This document shows, one piece after another, positions 7,184-15,651 of a stretch of 64,000 nt of DNA. A program made the translations under genes and the position numbers. The notes under the pieces are model-generated. The model ran no database searches. It saw nothing but the letters and a program-made list of their open reading frames with translations, and was not told the DNA's origin. This stretch comes from Alloyangia pacifica (lineage in GTDB: Bacteria > Pseudomonadota > Alphaproteobacteria > Rhodobacterales > Rhodobacteraceae). Numbering within the stretch: position 1 is the first letter of the stretch; every line of letters begins with the position of its first letter. Location of the stretch: positions 383,501 through 447,500 of the forward strand of contig NZ_CP022189.1 of assembly GCF_003111685.1 (NCBI RefSeq), read 5' to 3'.

Positions 7184-8703
7184 TTTTTCTTGCCGAAGCC
7201 GCCGAGGCCCGGCGGCAGCGCGCCGCCGCCCATGCCGGGCATGCCGCCGAGACCGCCGGGCATCTTGCCGCCCATCGCCTTGGCCGCGGCCTCGATCTGC
7301 TTGGGGTCCATCTGCGAGGGGTCCATGCCCTCGGGCATGCCGCCGGGACCTTTTGCGCCGAACATGCCTTTCATGGCCTGCTTCAGCATGCCGCCTTTGC
7401 CCATCTTGCCCATCTTCTTCATCATGTCGGACATCTGGCGCTGCATTTTCAGCAGCTTGTTGAGATCCGCCACTTCCATGCCCGCGCCCGCCGCGATGCG
7501 CTTCTTGCGAGAGGCCTGCAGGAGCTGCGGGTTGGCGCGCTCCTTCTTGGTCATGGAGTTGATGAGCGCGATCTGCTGGCGCAGGATCTTGTCGTCGAGA
7601 CCGGCCTCGTCCATCTGCTTGGCCATCTTCGCGGCGCCGGGCATCATCTGCATCATCGCGCCGAGGCCGCCCATCTTCATCATCTGCTCGAGCTGCATCT
7701 TCAGGTCGTTCATGTTGAACTGACCCTTCTGGAAGCGCTTCATCATGCGCTCGGCCTGCTCGGCCTCGAGCGTTTGCTGCGCCCTTTCCACCAGCGCGAC
7801 GATGTCGCCCATGCCGAGGATGCGGCCGGCGACGCGCTCGGGTTCGAAGGTCTCAAGCGCGTCCATCTTCTCGCCGAGGCCGACGAACTTGATCGGCTTG
7901 CCGGTGATCGCACGCATCGACAGCGCGGCGCCGCCGCGGCCGTCGCCGTCCATCCGGGTCAGCACCACGCCCGAGACGCCGATCTTGTCGTCGAACTCGG
8001 TGGCGACGTTGACGGCGTCCTGACCGGTGAGACCGTCGACCACCAGCAGCGTCTCGCGCGGACTCACCACGTCGCGCACGTCGGCGGCCTGCTGGATCAG
8101 CTCGGCGTCAATGTGCAGGCGGCCCGCGGTGTCGAGCATGTAGACGTCATAGCCGCCAAGGCTGGCCTGGGTCTTGGCGCGCTTGGCGATGGCGACCGGG
8201 TCCTCGCCCTTGACGATCGGCAGCGTGTCGACGCCGATCTGCTGGCCGAGAATCTGCAGCTGCTCCATGGCCGCCGGGCGGTTCACGTCGAGCGAGGCCA
8301 TCAGCACCTTCTTGCGGTCGCGCTCTTTCAGGCGCTTGGCAAGCTTGGCGGTGGTGGTGGTCTTGCCCGAGCCCTGTAGGCCGACCATCAGAATCGGCGC
8401 GGGCGCGTTGTCGATGCGCAGCGCGCCGGGCTCGCCTTCACCGGCGAGTGTGGCGATCAGCTCGTCATGGACGATCTTCACCACCTGCTGGCCGGGGGTC
8501 ACCGACTTGGTGACCGCGGCGCCGGTGGCTTTTTTCTCGACGGCCTTGATGAACTGGCGCGCCACGGGCAGCGAGACGTCGGCCTCGAGCAGGGCGACGC
8601 GCACTTCGCGCAGGGCGGTGCGGACGTCATCCTCGGAGAGGGCGCCCTGCTTGGTGAGGCGGTCGAAGACGCCGCCGAGGCGTTCGGAAAGAGATTCGAA
8701 CAT
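7180..8703 (-). CDS. ffh: Signal recognition particle protein Ffh (SRP54)
   Basis: The 507-residue GTPase binds 4.5S RNA and the signal sequences of nascent membrane proteins, then docks on FtsY. Domains: N helical bundle (1-90), G domain with GLQGSGKTTT near 108, DTAGRLHID near 190 and TRMDGDGRGG near 250, then a Met-rich M domain (MGGLGAMMQMMPGAAKMAKQM) from about 330. The tail is rich in Gly, Met and Pro, ending GFGKKK. The start at 8703 matches MFESLSERLGGVF and follows AAGGAG at 11 bases; a longer frame upstream is not SRP-like. It heads the operon that runs to rpsP. Confidence 0.97.
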   Translation of the reverse strand: MFESLSERLGGVFDRLTKQGALSEDDVRTALREVRVALLEADVSLPVARQFIKAVEKKATGAAVTKSVTPGQQVVKIVHDELIATLAGEGEPGALRIDNAPAPILMVGLQGSGKTTTTAKLAKRLKERDRKKVLMASLDVNRPAAMEQLQILGQQIGVDTLPIVKGEDPVAIAKRAKTQASLGGYDVYMLDTAGRLHIDAELIQQAADVRDVVSPRETLLVVDGLTGQDAVNVATEFDDKIGVSGVVLTRMDGDGRGGAALSMRAITGKPIKFVGLGEKMDALETFEPERVAGRILGMGDIVALVERAQQTLEAEQAERMMKRFQKGQFNMNDLKMQLEQMMKMGGLGAMMQMMPGAAKMAKQMDEAGLDDKILRQQIALINSMTKKERANPQLLQASRKKRIAAGAGMEVADLNKLLKMQRQMSDMMKKMGKMGKGGMLKQAMKGMFGAKGPGGMPEGMDPSQMDPKQIEAAAKAMGGKMPGGLGGMPGMGGGALPPGLGGFGKKK

Positions 8704-9166
8704 GGGCCGTCTGGCTCCTTCTTCTCTGGTCCGTATCTGGTGTGCAGACCCGAGATGGGGGCCGCGCGGCGTAGAATCAAATGTGACGCCGGGAGCGCCG
8801 TCTTGTCGGGCCCGTGCGCCAATGCGAAAACGCCTCCGTGGGCGCAACGCGCTGACGGAGGGCGATCCCGGGCATAGGCCCAAGGGACCGGAAGCGATGG
8901 GACTCCCGGTGGATTGCGCGCGATGTACGCCTCCAGGCGCGGCGAGTCAAGCAAAGCAGGGGTGCCGTGCGGGAGCGGGCGAGAAGCGGGCAAAAACCGC
9001 AAGATGAGTTGCCCTTGCGGCAGTGCAACGCGGCGGAGCGTTTGCAAAATGGGCACACTTCGTGCCGATGCCCGCCTATCAAGCATATTTTCCTATTTAT
9101 TTCTGGCCCAGTGCACCGAATGACGCTATGTCAAAGTCTGAAGACGCTCAATTGATAGGTGCGAAT
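8704..9166. other. Intergenic region between ffh and a small secreted-protein gene
   Basis: The two flanking genes are divergent, so promoters in both directions are expected. The part next to 9166 is AT-rich (9080-9105) as promoter DNA often is, but I cannot pick a convincing pair of boxes. No RNA gene or protein frame is supported. In particular I see no 4.5S RNA. Confidence 0.35.
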
Positions 9167-9403
9167 ATGAAACTCAAAGAACTGTTTGCTTCCGCAGCCG
9201 TCATCTCCATGATCGGCGCTTCCGCAGCTCTGGCCGGCTCGCCGGCACCGGTCGTCGTGGAAGACGAGCCCTATGCTGTGGTTCCGGTTGCTGCTCCGTC
9301 GAGCGGTGCAGCTCTGGCCGTGGCCGGTGGCCTGGCAGCCATCGCACTGATCGCTGCTGCCTCGGACGGCGACGACAGCTCGGACACCTCGGGTACCGAC
9401 TGA
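9167..9403 (+). CDS. Small secreted or membrane-anchored protein, unknown function
   Basis: The 78-residue product has a signal peptide (MKLKELFASAAVISMIGASAALA, cleavage near residue 23), a short Val/Pro-rich linker, and a second hydrophobic stretch (AALAVAGGLAAIALIAAAS, about residues 48-66). It ends in an acidic DGDDSSDTSGTD tail. Small proteins of this architecture recur in roseobacters and are sometimes mislabelled ferrochelatase; no enzyme motif is present here. A weak AGGTG precedes the ATG. A strong terminator follows at 9442, so it is a single-gene transcript. Confidence 0.7.
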   Translation: MKLKELFASAAVISMIGASAALAGSPAPVVVEDEPYAVVPVAAPSSGAALAVAGGLAAIALIAAASDGDDSSDTSGTD

Positions 9404-9441
9404 TCCAATCGGACAGATGTTGCGCTTCGGCGTGGCTTGAG

Positions 9442-9465
9442 AACGCCCGGCCTCGGCCGGGCGTT
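9442..9465 (+). terminator. Terminator of the small secreted-protein gene
   Basis: An 11-bp perfect stem (9442-9452 with 9455-9465) with a 2-base turn, followed by TTGTCGTTTC. It starts 39 bp past the stop at 9403. Confidence 0.82.
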
Positions 9466-9576
9466 TGTCGTTTCGGATCCGCGCGTTCGTGGCGTTTGCC
9501 GCGCTGGTGCCTTGCATTCCCGCACCGCTTCGCGCTTTCTAGCGCCACAGCGTGAGCGGGTGCACAGGAGAGACCG

Positions 9577-10458
9577 ATGGACAACTGGGACGAGATTCGC
9601 ACCGCCTACCATGTGGCGCGGCTGGGCACCGTCAGCGGCGCCGCCGAGGTTCTTGGGGTGCACCACGCCACGGTGATCCGGCATATCGATGCGCTCGAGG
9701 CGCGGCTTGGGGTGAAGTTGTTTCAGCGGCACGCCCGCGGCTACACGCCGACCGAGGCGGGCAGCGACCTATCGCGGGTCGCGCAATGCACTGACGACCA
9801 GTTCCAGCAGCTTGTCGGCCGAATCAAGGGTCGGGGCGAGGCGGTCTCGGGAGAGCTACTGGTCACCTCGCTGGTCAACTTCTCGACGCTGATGATCGGT
9901 GCGCTGACCTCCTTCCGCGAGGCCTACCCGGATGTCACGGTGCGCTACCTGACCGGCTCGCGCCTGTTCCGGCTCGAGTACGGCGAAGCGCATGTGGCGC
10001 TGCGCGCCGGGGCCGCGCCGCAAGAGCCGGACAACGTCGTCCAACCTTTCGACCGCCAGTCGGTCGCGCTCTACGCCGCGAAATCCTACATCGCGCGCAA
10101 GGGCAAGCCCGAGGGCGCGGCGGACTTGGCCGCGCATGACTTTGTCGGATTCGATGATCTCGATTCCCGGGCGCCCTCCAACCGCTGGATGAAGGGGCAT
10201 GTGCCGCAGGAGCGCATCGTCTTCCGGACCTCTGACGACCGGGTGCAGTTGCAGGCGATCCGCGCCGGGGCGGGCATGGGGTTCATGTCGGTGACCGAGG
10301 GCGAGACGGACCCCGAACTGGTGCAGGTGCTGCCGCCGCAGGAGGACTGGTCGTCGCCTCTTTGGCTGGTGACCCACGTCGATCTGCACCGCACGCCCAA
10401 GGTCCAAGCCTTTCTCAAGCACCTGAAGGCCTATGCCGCGGAGCAGGACGCGGCGTGA
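9577..10458 (+). CDS. LysR-family transcriptional regulator
   Basis: The 293-residue product has the N-terminal LysR helix-turn-helix (MDNWDEIRTAYHVARLGTVS, then GAAEVLGVHHATVIRHIDALEARLG to residue 48) and a periplasmic-binding-like effector domain from about residue 90 (GELLVTSLVNFS). Adjacent GGAGAG sets the ATG. The TGA overlaps the GTG of the EamA exporter gene, so the two are translationally coupled. The regulator may act on its own operon, but LysR targets are usually divergent and no divergent gene is close, so the target is open. Confidence 0.92.
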   Translation: MDNWDEIRTAYHVARLGTVSGAAEVLGVHHATVIRHIDALEARLGVKLFQRHARGYTPTEAGSDLSRVAQCTDDQFQQLVGRIKGRGEAVSGELLVTSLVNFSTLMIGALTSFREAYPDVTVRYLTGSRLFRLEYGEAHVALRAGAAPQEPDNVVQPFDRQSVALYAAKSYIARKGKPEGAADLAAHDFVGFDDLDSRAPSNRWMKGHVPQERIVFRTSDDRVQLQAIRAGAGMGFMSVTEGETDPELVQVLPPQEDWSSPLWLVTHVDLHRTPKVQAFLKHLKAYAAEQDAA

Positions 10459-11339
10459 CCCTTACTGAAAGTGGACGTGGCCATCTCGCGATGCTGGCCT
10501 TCTCGGCGCTTGTCGCCGGGTCGTTTTCGCTCGGCTCCATGGCGGCGCCGCATATCGCCCCGGCGGCGTTGAACGCGACACGCTTCCTCATGGCGACCGC
10601 GCTGCTTTTCCTTGTCGTACAGGCACGCGGCGGCGTGCGGCGCGCAGCGCTTACGGCGCCTTGGCGATACCTGCTGATTGGCGGGCTTATGGCCGTCTAC
10701 TTCGTGCTGATGTTCGAAGGCCTGAAGACCGCCGAGGCGGTGAGCATGTCGGCGGTCTTCACGCTGACCCCGGTCATGGCGGCAGGCTTTGGCTGGCTGC
10801 TGCTGCGCCAGCGGATGAGCCGGCGCATCGCGCTGGCGCTGGCCATCGGCGGGGCGGGCGCGCTCTGGGTGATCTTCCGCGCTGACCTTGAGGCGCTGCT
10901 GCGTTTCGCGCCGGGACGCGGTGAGATGATCTTCTTCGTCGGCTGCGCCGCCCATGCAGTCTATGCACCGCTGGTGCCGCGCCTGAACCGGGGCGAGCCG
11001 GGGCTGGTCTTTGCGCTCGGTACGATGGTGGCCGGCACGCTTGTGCTGATCCTCTGGGGCTGGCGTGACATCCTGGCCACCGACTGGAGCGCGCTGCCGC
11101 GCATCGTCTGGGTGACGATCCTCTACACAACGGTCGCAGCGACCGCGCTGAGCACTGCGCTGCTGCAATTCGCCGCGATGCGCCTGCCGAGCGCCAAGGT
11201 CATGGCCTATACCTACCTTATCCCGAGCTGGGTGATCCTGTGGGAGATCGGCCTGGGCCGTGGCGCGCCGCCGGCGCTGATCCTCGTCGGAGTCGGCCTG
11301 TCTGTCGTGGCGCTGCTGTTGCTGCTGCGGGACGGATAG
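10455..11339 (+). CDS. EamA-family (DMT) membrane transporter
   Basis: The 294-residue product has ten predicted membrane helices in two EamA repeats, e.g. AMLAFSALVAGSFSLGSMA at the start and LILVGVGLSVVALLLLLRDG at the end. Drug/metabolite superfamily members export amino acids, purines or other small molecules; the substrate here is unknown. The GTG at 10455 overlaps the LysR stop (GTGA) and gives the usual family length. An ATG at 10491 is an alternative but would clip the first helix. Confidence 0.88.
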   Translation: MTLTESGRGHLAMLAFSALVAGSFSLGSMAAPHIAPAALNATRFLMATALLFLVVQARGGVRRAALTAPWRYLLIGGLMAVYFVLMFEGLKTAEAVSMSAVFTLTPVMAAGFGWLLLRQRMSRRIALALAIGGAGALWVIFRADLEALLRFAPGRGEMIFFVGCAAHAVYAPLVPRLNRGEPGLVFALGTMVAGTLVLILWGWRDILATDWSALPRIVWVTILYTTVAATALSTALLQFAAMRLPSAKVMAYTYLIPSWVILWEIGLGRGAPPALILVGVGLSVVALLLLLRDG

Positions 11340-11368
11340 GGGGCAAATCCGTTCGACGGTCTCGGACG

Positions 11369-11734
11369 TTATGGAATGTCGTCTAGGGTCAAGTCGTCAC
11401 GCGCGGGATCATCCGGTCTCAGCTCGACCCGCAGGAAGCGTTCGAAGGCGTCGAGATTGATCGCCTCGAACTGCCCGAACCCCTGCATCCAAACCGAGGC
11501 CTCTCGCAGGGCATCTGGCTCGAGTTTGCACCATTTCACCCGGCCGCGTTTCTCCTGGCTGATCAGCCCGGCTGTGGCGAGGATCGCCAGGTGCTTGGAG
11601 ATCGCCGCCAATGACATCTCGAAGGGCTCGGCCACATCGGTCACCGCCATGTCGTCCTCGAGCAGCATGGCGAGGATGCGTCGCCGCGTGGGATCGGCCA
11701 GGGCGGCGAAGACGATGTCGAGATCGGGTTGCAT
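11369..11734 (-). CDS. ArsR-family winged-helix regulator
   Basis: The 121-residue product has the ArsR opening FAALADPTRRRILAMLLEDD, the recognition helix region FEMSLAAISKHLAILATAGLISQEKRGRVKWC (residues 38-69), and a C-terminal helix. It lacks the CVCDLC metal site of the arsenic and cadmium sensors. This type (no metal site, with SLAAISKHLxxLxxAGL) often sits beside SRPBCC/AHSA1 genes, but none is adjacent here. A 30-bp palindrome 58-87 bp upstream of the ATG is the likely autoregulatory operator. It is convergent with the EamA gene. Confidence 0.9.
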   Translation of the reverse strand: MQPDLDIVFAALADPTRRRILAMLLEDDMAVTDVAEPFEMSLAAISKHLAILATAGLISQEKRGRVKWCKLEPDALREASVWMQGFGQFEAINLDAFERFLRVELRPDDPARDDLTLDDIP

Positions 11735-11791
11735 GCGCTCATAAGCGCCGGAGCGGGGCAGGGCGTCAAGCCGCGCCGTGGCGGTGGTTTC

Positions 11792-11821
11792 ACCATACTC
11801 AACCCCGGGGTTGAATATGGT
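11792..11821. promoter_or_regulatory. 30-bp palindrome, probable ArsR operator
   Basis: Two 15-base arms centred between 11806 and 11807 pair perfectly except for one position. The core is TCAACCCCGGGGTTGA and the flanks are CCATA and TATGG. It lies upstream of the ArsR gene start (11734) and 160 bp before atpI. A site this long and symmetric next to a dimeric winged-helix gene is best read as its operator. Confidence 0.65.
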
Positions 11822-11926
11822 TTCGCGTCGGTGTTGGCGCTAGCGCGCGGTTGCTGTGCTGGGGCTTCCCCAGCAGGTTGATAGAAATCAATGACTTGAG
11901 GCCATATTTCAGCCGTTCACGGCGGG

Positions 11927-11955
11927 TTGACTTAGAGCCCCCCTCCGCATAGCAA
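11927..11955 (+). promoter_or_regulatory. Candidate promoter of the F0 operon
   Basis: TTGACT (11927-11932) and TAGCAA (11950-11955) are separated by 17 bases and lie 28-56 bases before the atpI start. The -35 box is 5 of 6 to consensus; the -10 box is weaker. Confidence 0.5.
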
Positions 11956-11982
11956 CTCCCTCGAACGTCCGAATGGAGCGAA

Positions 11983-12363
11983 ATGGTGGGCGATCCCGAT
12001 CCGAAGCGGCAACTCGACGCGCTGGAGGCGAAGATCGCGGCGGCCAAGGCTGCCCGGGAGACCCGGAAGTCGCACCAGGAGGAGCACTATTCTCAGGCCA
12101 ATGTCGCCTGGCGGATGGTGACGGAAATGGTGGCCGGTCTCGGGATCGGCTTCGGCATCGGCTACGGCTTGGACATCCTCTTGGGGACCATGCCGTGGCT
12201 CATGGTGCTCTTCACATTGCTAGGCCTCGTGGCGGGCATCCGCGTGATGCTGCGGACCGCCGCCGAGATCCAGGCAAAACAAACTTCCGGCAGCGCCGGA
12301 GAGGGACAATCCTCCGGCACGCCCGGAGATGACGAGAAGAGGGATCGCGGCGATGGCGACTGA
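11983..12363 (+). CDS. atpI: ATP synthase accessory protein AtpI
   Basis: The 126-residue product has a charged coiled-coil N-terminus (residues 8-35), two membrane helices ([20 protein letters not shown] and [18 protein letters not shown]), and a polar tail. AtpI of this family helps assemble or stabilise the c-ring and is the usual first gene of the alphaproteobacterial F0 operon. GGAG is 5 bases before the ATG. Its TGA lies inside the start of atpB (11-base overlap). Confidence 0.92.
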   Translation: MVGDPDPKRQLDALEAKIAAAKAARETRKSHQEEHYSQANVAWRMVTEMVAGLGIGFGIGYGLDILLGTMPWLMVLFTLLGLVAGIRVMLRTAAEIQAKQTSGSAGEGQSSGTPGDDEKRDRGDGD

Positions 12364-13132
12364 AGCGGCTCACGGTGCTGATATGGCAGAACACGCGGTA
12401 GAAGGCGGCCTGTCCTTCCACCCGATGGACCAGTTCATGATCAAACCGCTCTTCGGAGCGGGTGACGTGGGCATGTTCACCATCACCAACGCGACGCTGT
12501 GGATGTTCCTTTGCATCCTCGCGATCATCGGCGTCATGGTGCTGGGCACCTCGCGCCGCGCGATCATCCCCTCGCGCAGCCAGTCGGTCGCCGAACTGGC
12601 CTACGGCTTCATCTACAAGATGGTCGAGGACGTTACCGGCAAGGATGGCCTGAAGTACTTCCCGTACATCATGACACTGTTCATGTTCATCGTTTTCTCG
12701 AACTTCCTCGGTCTCATCCCGATGAGCTTCACCACCACCTCGCACATCGCGGTGACCTGGGTGCTGGCGCTCTGCGTGTTCCTCGGTGTGACCATCCTCG
12801 GCTTCGTCAAGAACGGCGTGCACTTCCTCGGCCTGTTCTGGGTGACCTCGGCGCCGCTGGCGCTGCGCCCGATCCTCGCCGTGATCGAGATCATTTCCTA
12901 CTTCGTCCGCCCGGTCAGCCACTCGATCCGTCTTGCTGGCAACGTGATGGCCGGTCACGCCGTGATGAAGGTCTTCGCAGGCTTCGCCGCGCTGGCCGTC
13001 GTCTCGCCGGTGTCGATCGTCGCGATCACCGCGATCTACGGGCTCGAAGTTCTGGTGGCCTTCATCCAGGCCTATGTGTTCACCATCCTGACCTGCGTCT
13101 ACCTCAAGGACGCGCTGCACCCTGCCCACTAA
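12353..13132 (+). CDS. atpB: ATP synthase F0 subunit a
   Basis: The 259-residue membrane protein forms the proton half-channels against the c-ring. It shows [14 protein letters not shown] with the essential Arg near residue 193, and the closing helix motif [34 protein letters not shown] at 12353 is chosen as the start because the eight codons upstream overlap the end of atpI and lack a family match. It is followed by atpE after 58 bp. Confidence 0.96.
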   Translation: MATEAAHGADMAEHAVEGGLSFHPMDQFMIKPLFGAGDVGMFTITNATLWMFLCILAIIGVMVLGTSRRAIIPSRSQSVAELAYGFIYKMVEDVTGKDGLKYFPYIMTLFMFIVFSNFLGLIPMSFTTTSHIAVTWVLALCVFLGVTILGFVKNGVHFLGLFWVTSAPLALRPILAVIEIISYFVRPVSHSIRLAGNVMAGHAVMKVFAGFAALAVVSPVSIVAITAIYGLEVLVAFIQAYVFTILTCVYLKDALHPAH

Positions 13133-13190
13133 GAGCAGGCCGGTCCGGACAACCTCTATCCATCCAATTCCATCGTAAGGAGAGACTCAA

Positions 13191-13427
13191 ATGGAAGGCG
13201 ATATCGCAAACCTCGGTCAGTTCATCGGCGCCGGCCTCGCAGGCCTGGGTTCGGGCCTCGCAGCCCTCGGCGTGGGTAACGTTGCTGCAAACTTCCTGGG
13301 CGGCGCCCTGCGCAACCCGTCGGCAGCTGCATCGCAGACCGCCACACTCTTCATCGGCATCGCATTCGCAGAAGCACTGGGGATCTTCTCGTTCCTCGTC
13401 GCTCTGCTGCTGATGTTCGCCGTCTAA
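13191..13427 (+). CDS. atpE: ATP synthase F0 subunit c
   Basis: The 78-residue hairpin of two membrane helices forms the rotor ring. Helix 1 carries the Gly-rich packing motif ([17 protein letters not shown]), the loop is RNP at residues 41-43, and the proton-carrying Glu is residue 61 in [12 protein letters not shown]. It is preceded by AAGGAG. A strong hairpin follows before atpX, which may protect or separate the very abundant atpE message. Confidence 0.97.
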   Translation: MEGDIANLGQFIGAGLAGLGSGLAALGVGNVAANFLGGALRNPSAAASQTATLFIGIAFAEALGIFSFLVALLLMFAV

Positions 13428-13452
13428 TCCTTCGGGACCTTATCCTTACGCG

Positions 13453-13482
13453 GGGGCGGCGCCGTCATTGACGGGCCGCCCC
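13453..13482 (+). other. Intercistronic hairpin between atpE and atpX
   Basis: A GC-rich stem of about 13 bp with a single bulged G and an ATT loop. No T-run follows, so it should not stop transcription. It is placed 26 bp after the atpE stop and 32 bp before the next start, where an mRNA-stabilising or attenuating structure would raise atpE relative to the b and b' genes. Confidence 0.6.
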
Positions 13483-13513
13483 AAGTAGAGACAACGTTCC
13501 GACGGAGGACGAC

Positions 13514-14065
13514 ATGGCGGTCGAACCCATTCAGGAAGAAATGGCCGGTGTCTGCGTCGACGCCCATGGCTCCGCCATCGGGATGCCGCAGCTTTGCGGC
13601 GAGTGGATTCCGAACCAGATCTTCTGGCTCATCATCACTCTGGTGGTGATCTTCTTCGTGCTGTCGCGCATCGCTCTGCCGCGGATCGCATCCGTCCTGG
13701 CCGAGCGTCAGGGCACCATCACGAACGACATCTCCGCCGCGGAAGAACTGAAGCGCCAGGCGAAGGACGCGGAAGCGGCCTACGAGAAGGCGCTTGCCGA
13801 TGCCCGTACCGAGGCACAGGCCATCGCGCAGAAGACCCGCGACGAGATCAAGGCAAAGCTCGACGCCGCAACGGTCGAGGCAGACGCCAAGATCGCCGAG
13901 AAGTCGGCCGAGTCCGAAAAGGTCCTCGCCGGGATCCGCGCCTCTGCCGTGGAAAGCGTCGAGGCCGTTGCAAAGGAAACCGCGGAAGCCATCGTGGCGG
14001 CCCTGGGAACCTCTGCCGACCAGGCCGCGATCGACGCGGCCGTGGCCAACCGGATGAAAGGCTGA
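13514..14065 (+). CDS. atpX: ATP synthase F0 subunit b'
   Basis: The 183-residue product has one membrane helix ([19 protein letters not shown], about residues 37-55) and a long Ala/Lys/Glu-rich helix from 60 to 180 that pairs with subunit b in the stator stalk. The second b-type subunit is a mark of photosynthetic and related alphaproteobacteria. A short N-terminal segment with two cysteines (residues 14 and 28) precedes the helix. AGGACGAC-type site before the ATG; 4 bp before atpF. Confidence 0.93.
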   Translation: MAVEPIQEEMAGVCVDAHGSAIGMPQLCGEWIPNQIFWLIITLVVIFFVLSRIALPRIASVLAERQGTITNDISAAEELKRQAKDAEAAYEKALADARTEAQAIAQKTRDEIKAKLDAATVEADAKIAEKSAESEKVLAGIRASAVESVEAVAKETAEAIVAALGTSADQAAIDAAVANRMKG

Positions 14066-14069
14066 TCCC

Positions 14070-14633
14070 ATGCGCAAACTCATGACCCTGAGCGCGCTCG
14101 GCACCTTGATGGCCAGCCCCGCGCTGGCCGCCTCCGGCCCGTTCTTCTCGCTGCGCAACACCGACTTCGTGGTGCTGCTCGGCTTCCTGCTGTTCCTTGC
14201 CGTCCTCGTGTACTTCAAAGTGCCGAAGATGCTGGGCAGCCAGCTCGATCGCCGTGCCGAAGGCATTCGCAACGAGCTTGAAGAAGCCCGCGCGCTGCGC
14301 GAAGAAGCACAAACCCTGCTGGCCTCCTACGAGCGCAAGCAGCGGGAAGTGCAAGAGCAGGCGGAGAAGATCGTGGCTCAGGCCAAGGTCGACGCCGAAA
14401 GCGCTGCTGAGCAGGCCCGCAAGGACCTCGACGACTCCATCGCCCGCCGCATCGCGGCTGCCGAGGAGCAGATCAAGTCCGCCGAGAACTCGGCTGTCCG
14501 GGAAGTGCGCGACCGCGCGATTGCCGTGGCCGTGGACGCTGCCCGCGACGTGATCGCGACGCAGCTCGGCGCCAAGGACAAGGCGGCCCTTGTGGACGCG
14601 TCGATCAAGGAAATTGGTGCCAAGCTGCACTGA
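14070..14633 (+). CDS. atpF: ATP synthase F0 subunit b
   Basis: The 187-residue product has a membrane helix (FVVLLGFLLFLAVLVYFKV, about residues 30-48) and a long stalk helix rich in Glu, Ala and Gln. Before it lies an extra hydrophobic N-terminus (MRKLMTLSALGTLMASPALA) that looks like a cleavable signal peptide, unusual for textbook subunit b. It is the last gene of the F0 operon; a terminator follows at 14660. Confidence 0.93.
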   Translation: MRKLMTLSALGTLMASPALAASGPFFSLRNTDFVVLLGFLLFLAVLVYFKVPKMLGSQLDRRAEGIRNELEEARALREEAQTLLASYERKQREVQEQAEKIVAQAKVDAESAAEQARKDLDDSIARRIAAAEEQIKSAENSAVREVRDRAIAVAVDAARDVIATQLGAKDKAALVDASIKEIGAKLH

Positions 14634-14659
14634 TCTTTCCGACCCCAAGATGCTTGCAG

Positions 14660-14680
14660 AGCCCGGCCTATGGCCGGGCT
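14660..14680 (+). terminator. Terminator of the F0 operon
   Basis: A perfect 9-bp stem (14660-14668 with 14672-14680), TAT loop, followed by TTTGCTTTT. It begins 27 bp after the atpF stop. Confidence 0.88.
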
Positions 14681-14829
14681 TTTGCTTTTGGGGTGCGCGG
14701 CAGGGCCGCAACGCCCCAAAAGGTTGGGACGCGGGACCCTCAGAAGTCTTTTCCTTGAAGTTGACCCCATATAGTGTGTGCATACCGCAAGCACAGCCAA
14801 ACATGTGGGCGGCAGCACGAGGGGACAGC

Positions 14830-15639
14830 GTGGCACATATCATCGTCGTAGGAAACGAGAAGGGCGGGGCGGGGAAGTCCACCGTCTCGATGCACGTGGC
14901 AACCGCTCTGGCGCGCATGGGGCACCGCACCGGCGCGCTGGATCTCGACCTGCGGCAGCGCTCGGTGGGCCGCTACATCGAGAACCGCCGCGCCTTCTGC
15001 AAGCGCGAGGGGCTCGAACTGCCGATCCCCCTCTACCTTGACCTGCCCGAGGTCGCGCCCGAGGCGCTGGCGCCCGGCGAGAACGCCTTTGATCACCGGC
15101 TGTCCAAGGCGGTCGCGCAGCTGGAGACCGACTGCGACTTCGTGCTGATCGACTGCCCCGGCTCGCACACTCGCCTGAGCCAGGTTGCGCATTCGCTGGC
15201 CGACACGCTGATCACCCCGCTCAACGACAGCTTCATCGACTTCGACCTGCTCGCCCATGTCGATAGTGATGGCGACAAGATCCTTGGCCCTTCGGTCTAT
15301 TCCGAGATGGTCTGGAACGCCCGCCAGCTGCGGGCCCAGGCCGGGCTGCAGCCAATCGACTGGGTGGTGCTGCGCAACCGTCTCGGGGCGCAGAACATGG
15401 TCAACAAGATGAAGATGGAAAAGGCACTGACCAAGCTGTCGAAGCGCATCGGCTTCCGCATCGCGCCCGGCTTCAACGAGAGGGTAATCTTCCGCGAGCT
15501 GTTCCCGCGCGGGCTGACGCTGCTCGACCTCAAGGATATCGGGGTCGGCAACCTCAACATCTCGAATGTCGCCGCGCGCCAGGAGCTGCGCGAGCTGGTC
15601 TCGGCGCTGGACCTGCCCGGCGTCGAGGTGAATTTCTGA
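14830..15639 (+). CDS. mipZ: MipZ-type division-plane positioning ATPase (ParA/MinD family)
   Basis: The 269-residue product begins AHIIVVGNEKGGAGKSTVSMH, the deviant Walker A motif of MipZ (residues 7-18). It has DLDLRQRSVGRYIENR near 40 and DFVLIDCPGSHTRLS near 105. MipZ dimers bound to DNA form a gradient from the poles and inhibit FtsZ, placing the septum at mid-cell. The GTG at 14830 after AGGGGA is chosen; the frame runs upstream through the atpF terminator and cannot be coding there. It stands alone, not beside parAB. Confidence 0.92.
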   Translation: MAHIIVVGNEKGGAGKSTVSMHVATALARMGHRTGALDLDLRQRSVGRYIENRRAFCKREGLELPIPLYLDLPEVAPEALAPGENAFDHRLSKAVAQLETDCDFVLIDCPGSHTRLSQVAHSLADTLITPLNDSFIDFDLLAHVDSDGDKILGPSVYSEMVWNARQLRAQAGLQPIDWVVLRNRLGAQNMVNKMKMEKALTKLSKRIGFRIAPGFNERVIFRELFPRGLTLLDLKDIGVGNLNISNVAARQELRELVSALDLPGVEVNF

Positions 15640-15651
15640 GGCCGCGGGCCG

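Noticed and set aside
8850..8920. 4.5S SRP RNA next to ffh
   Set aside because: A GGACCGGAAGC stretch recalls the SRP loop but the conserved asymmetric loop and the long pairing arms are absent.
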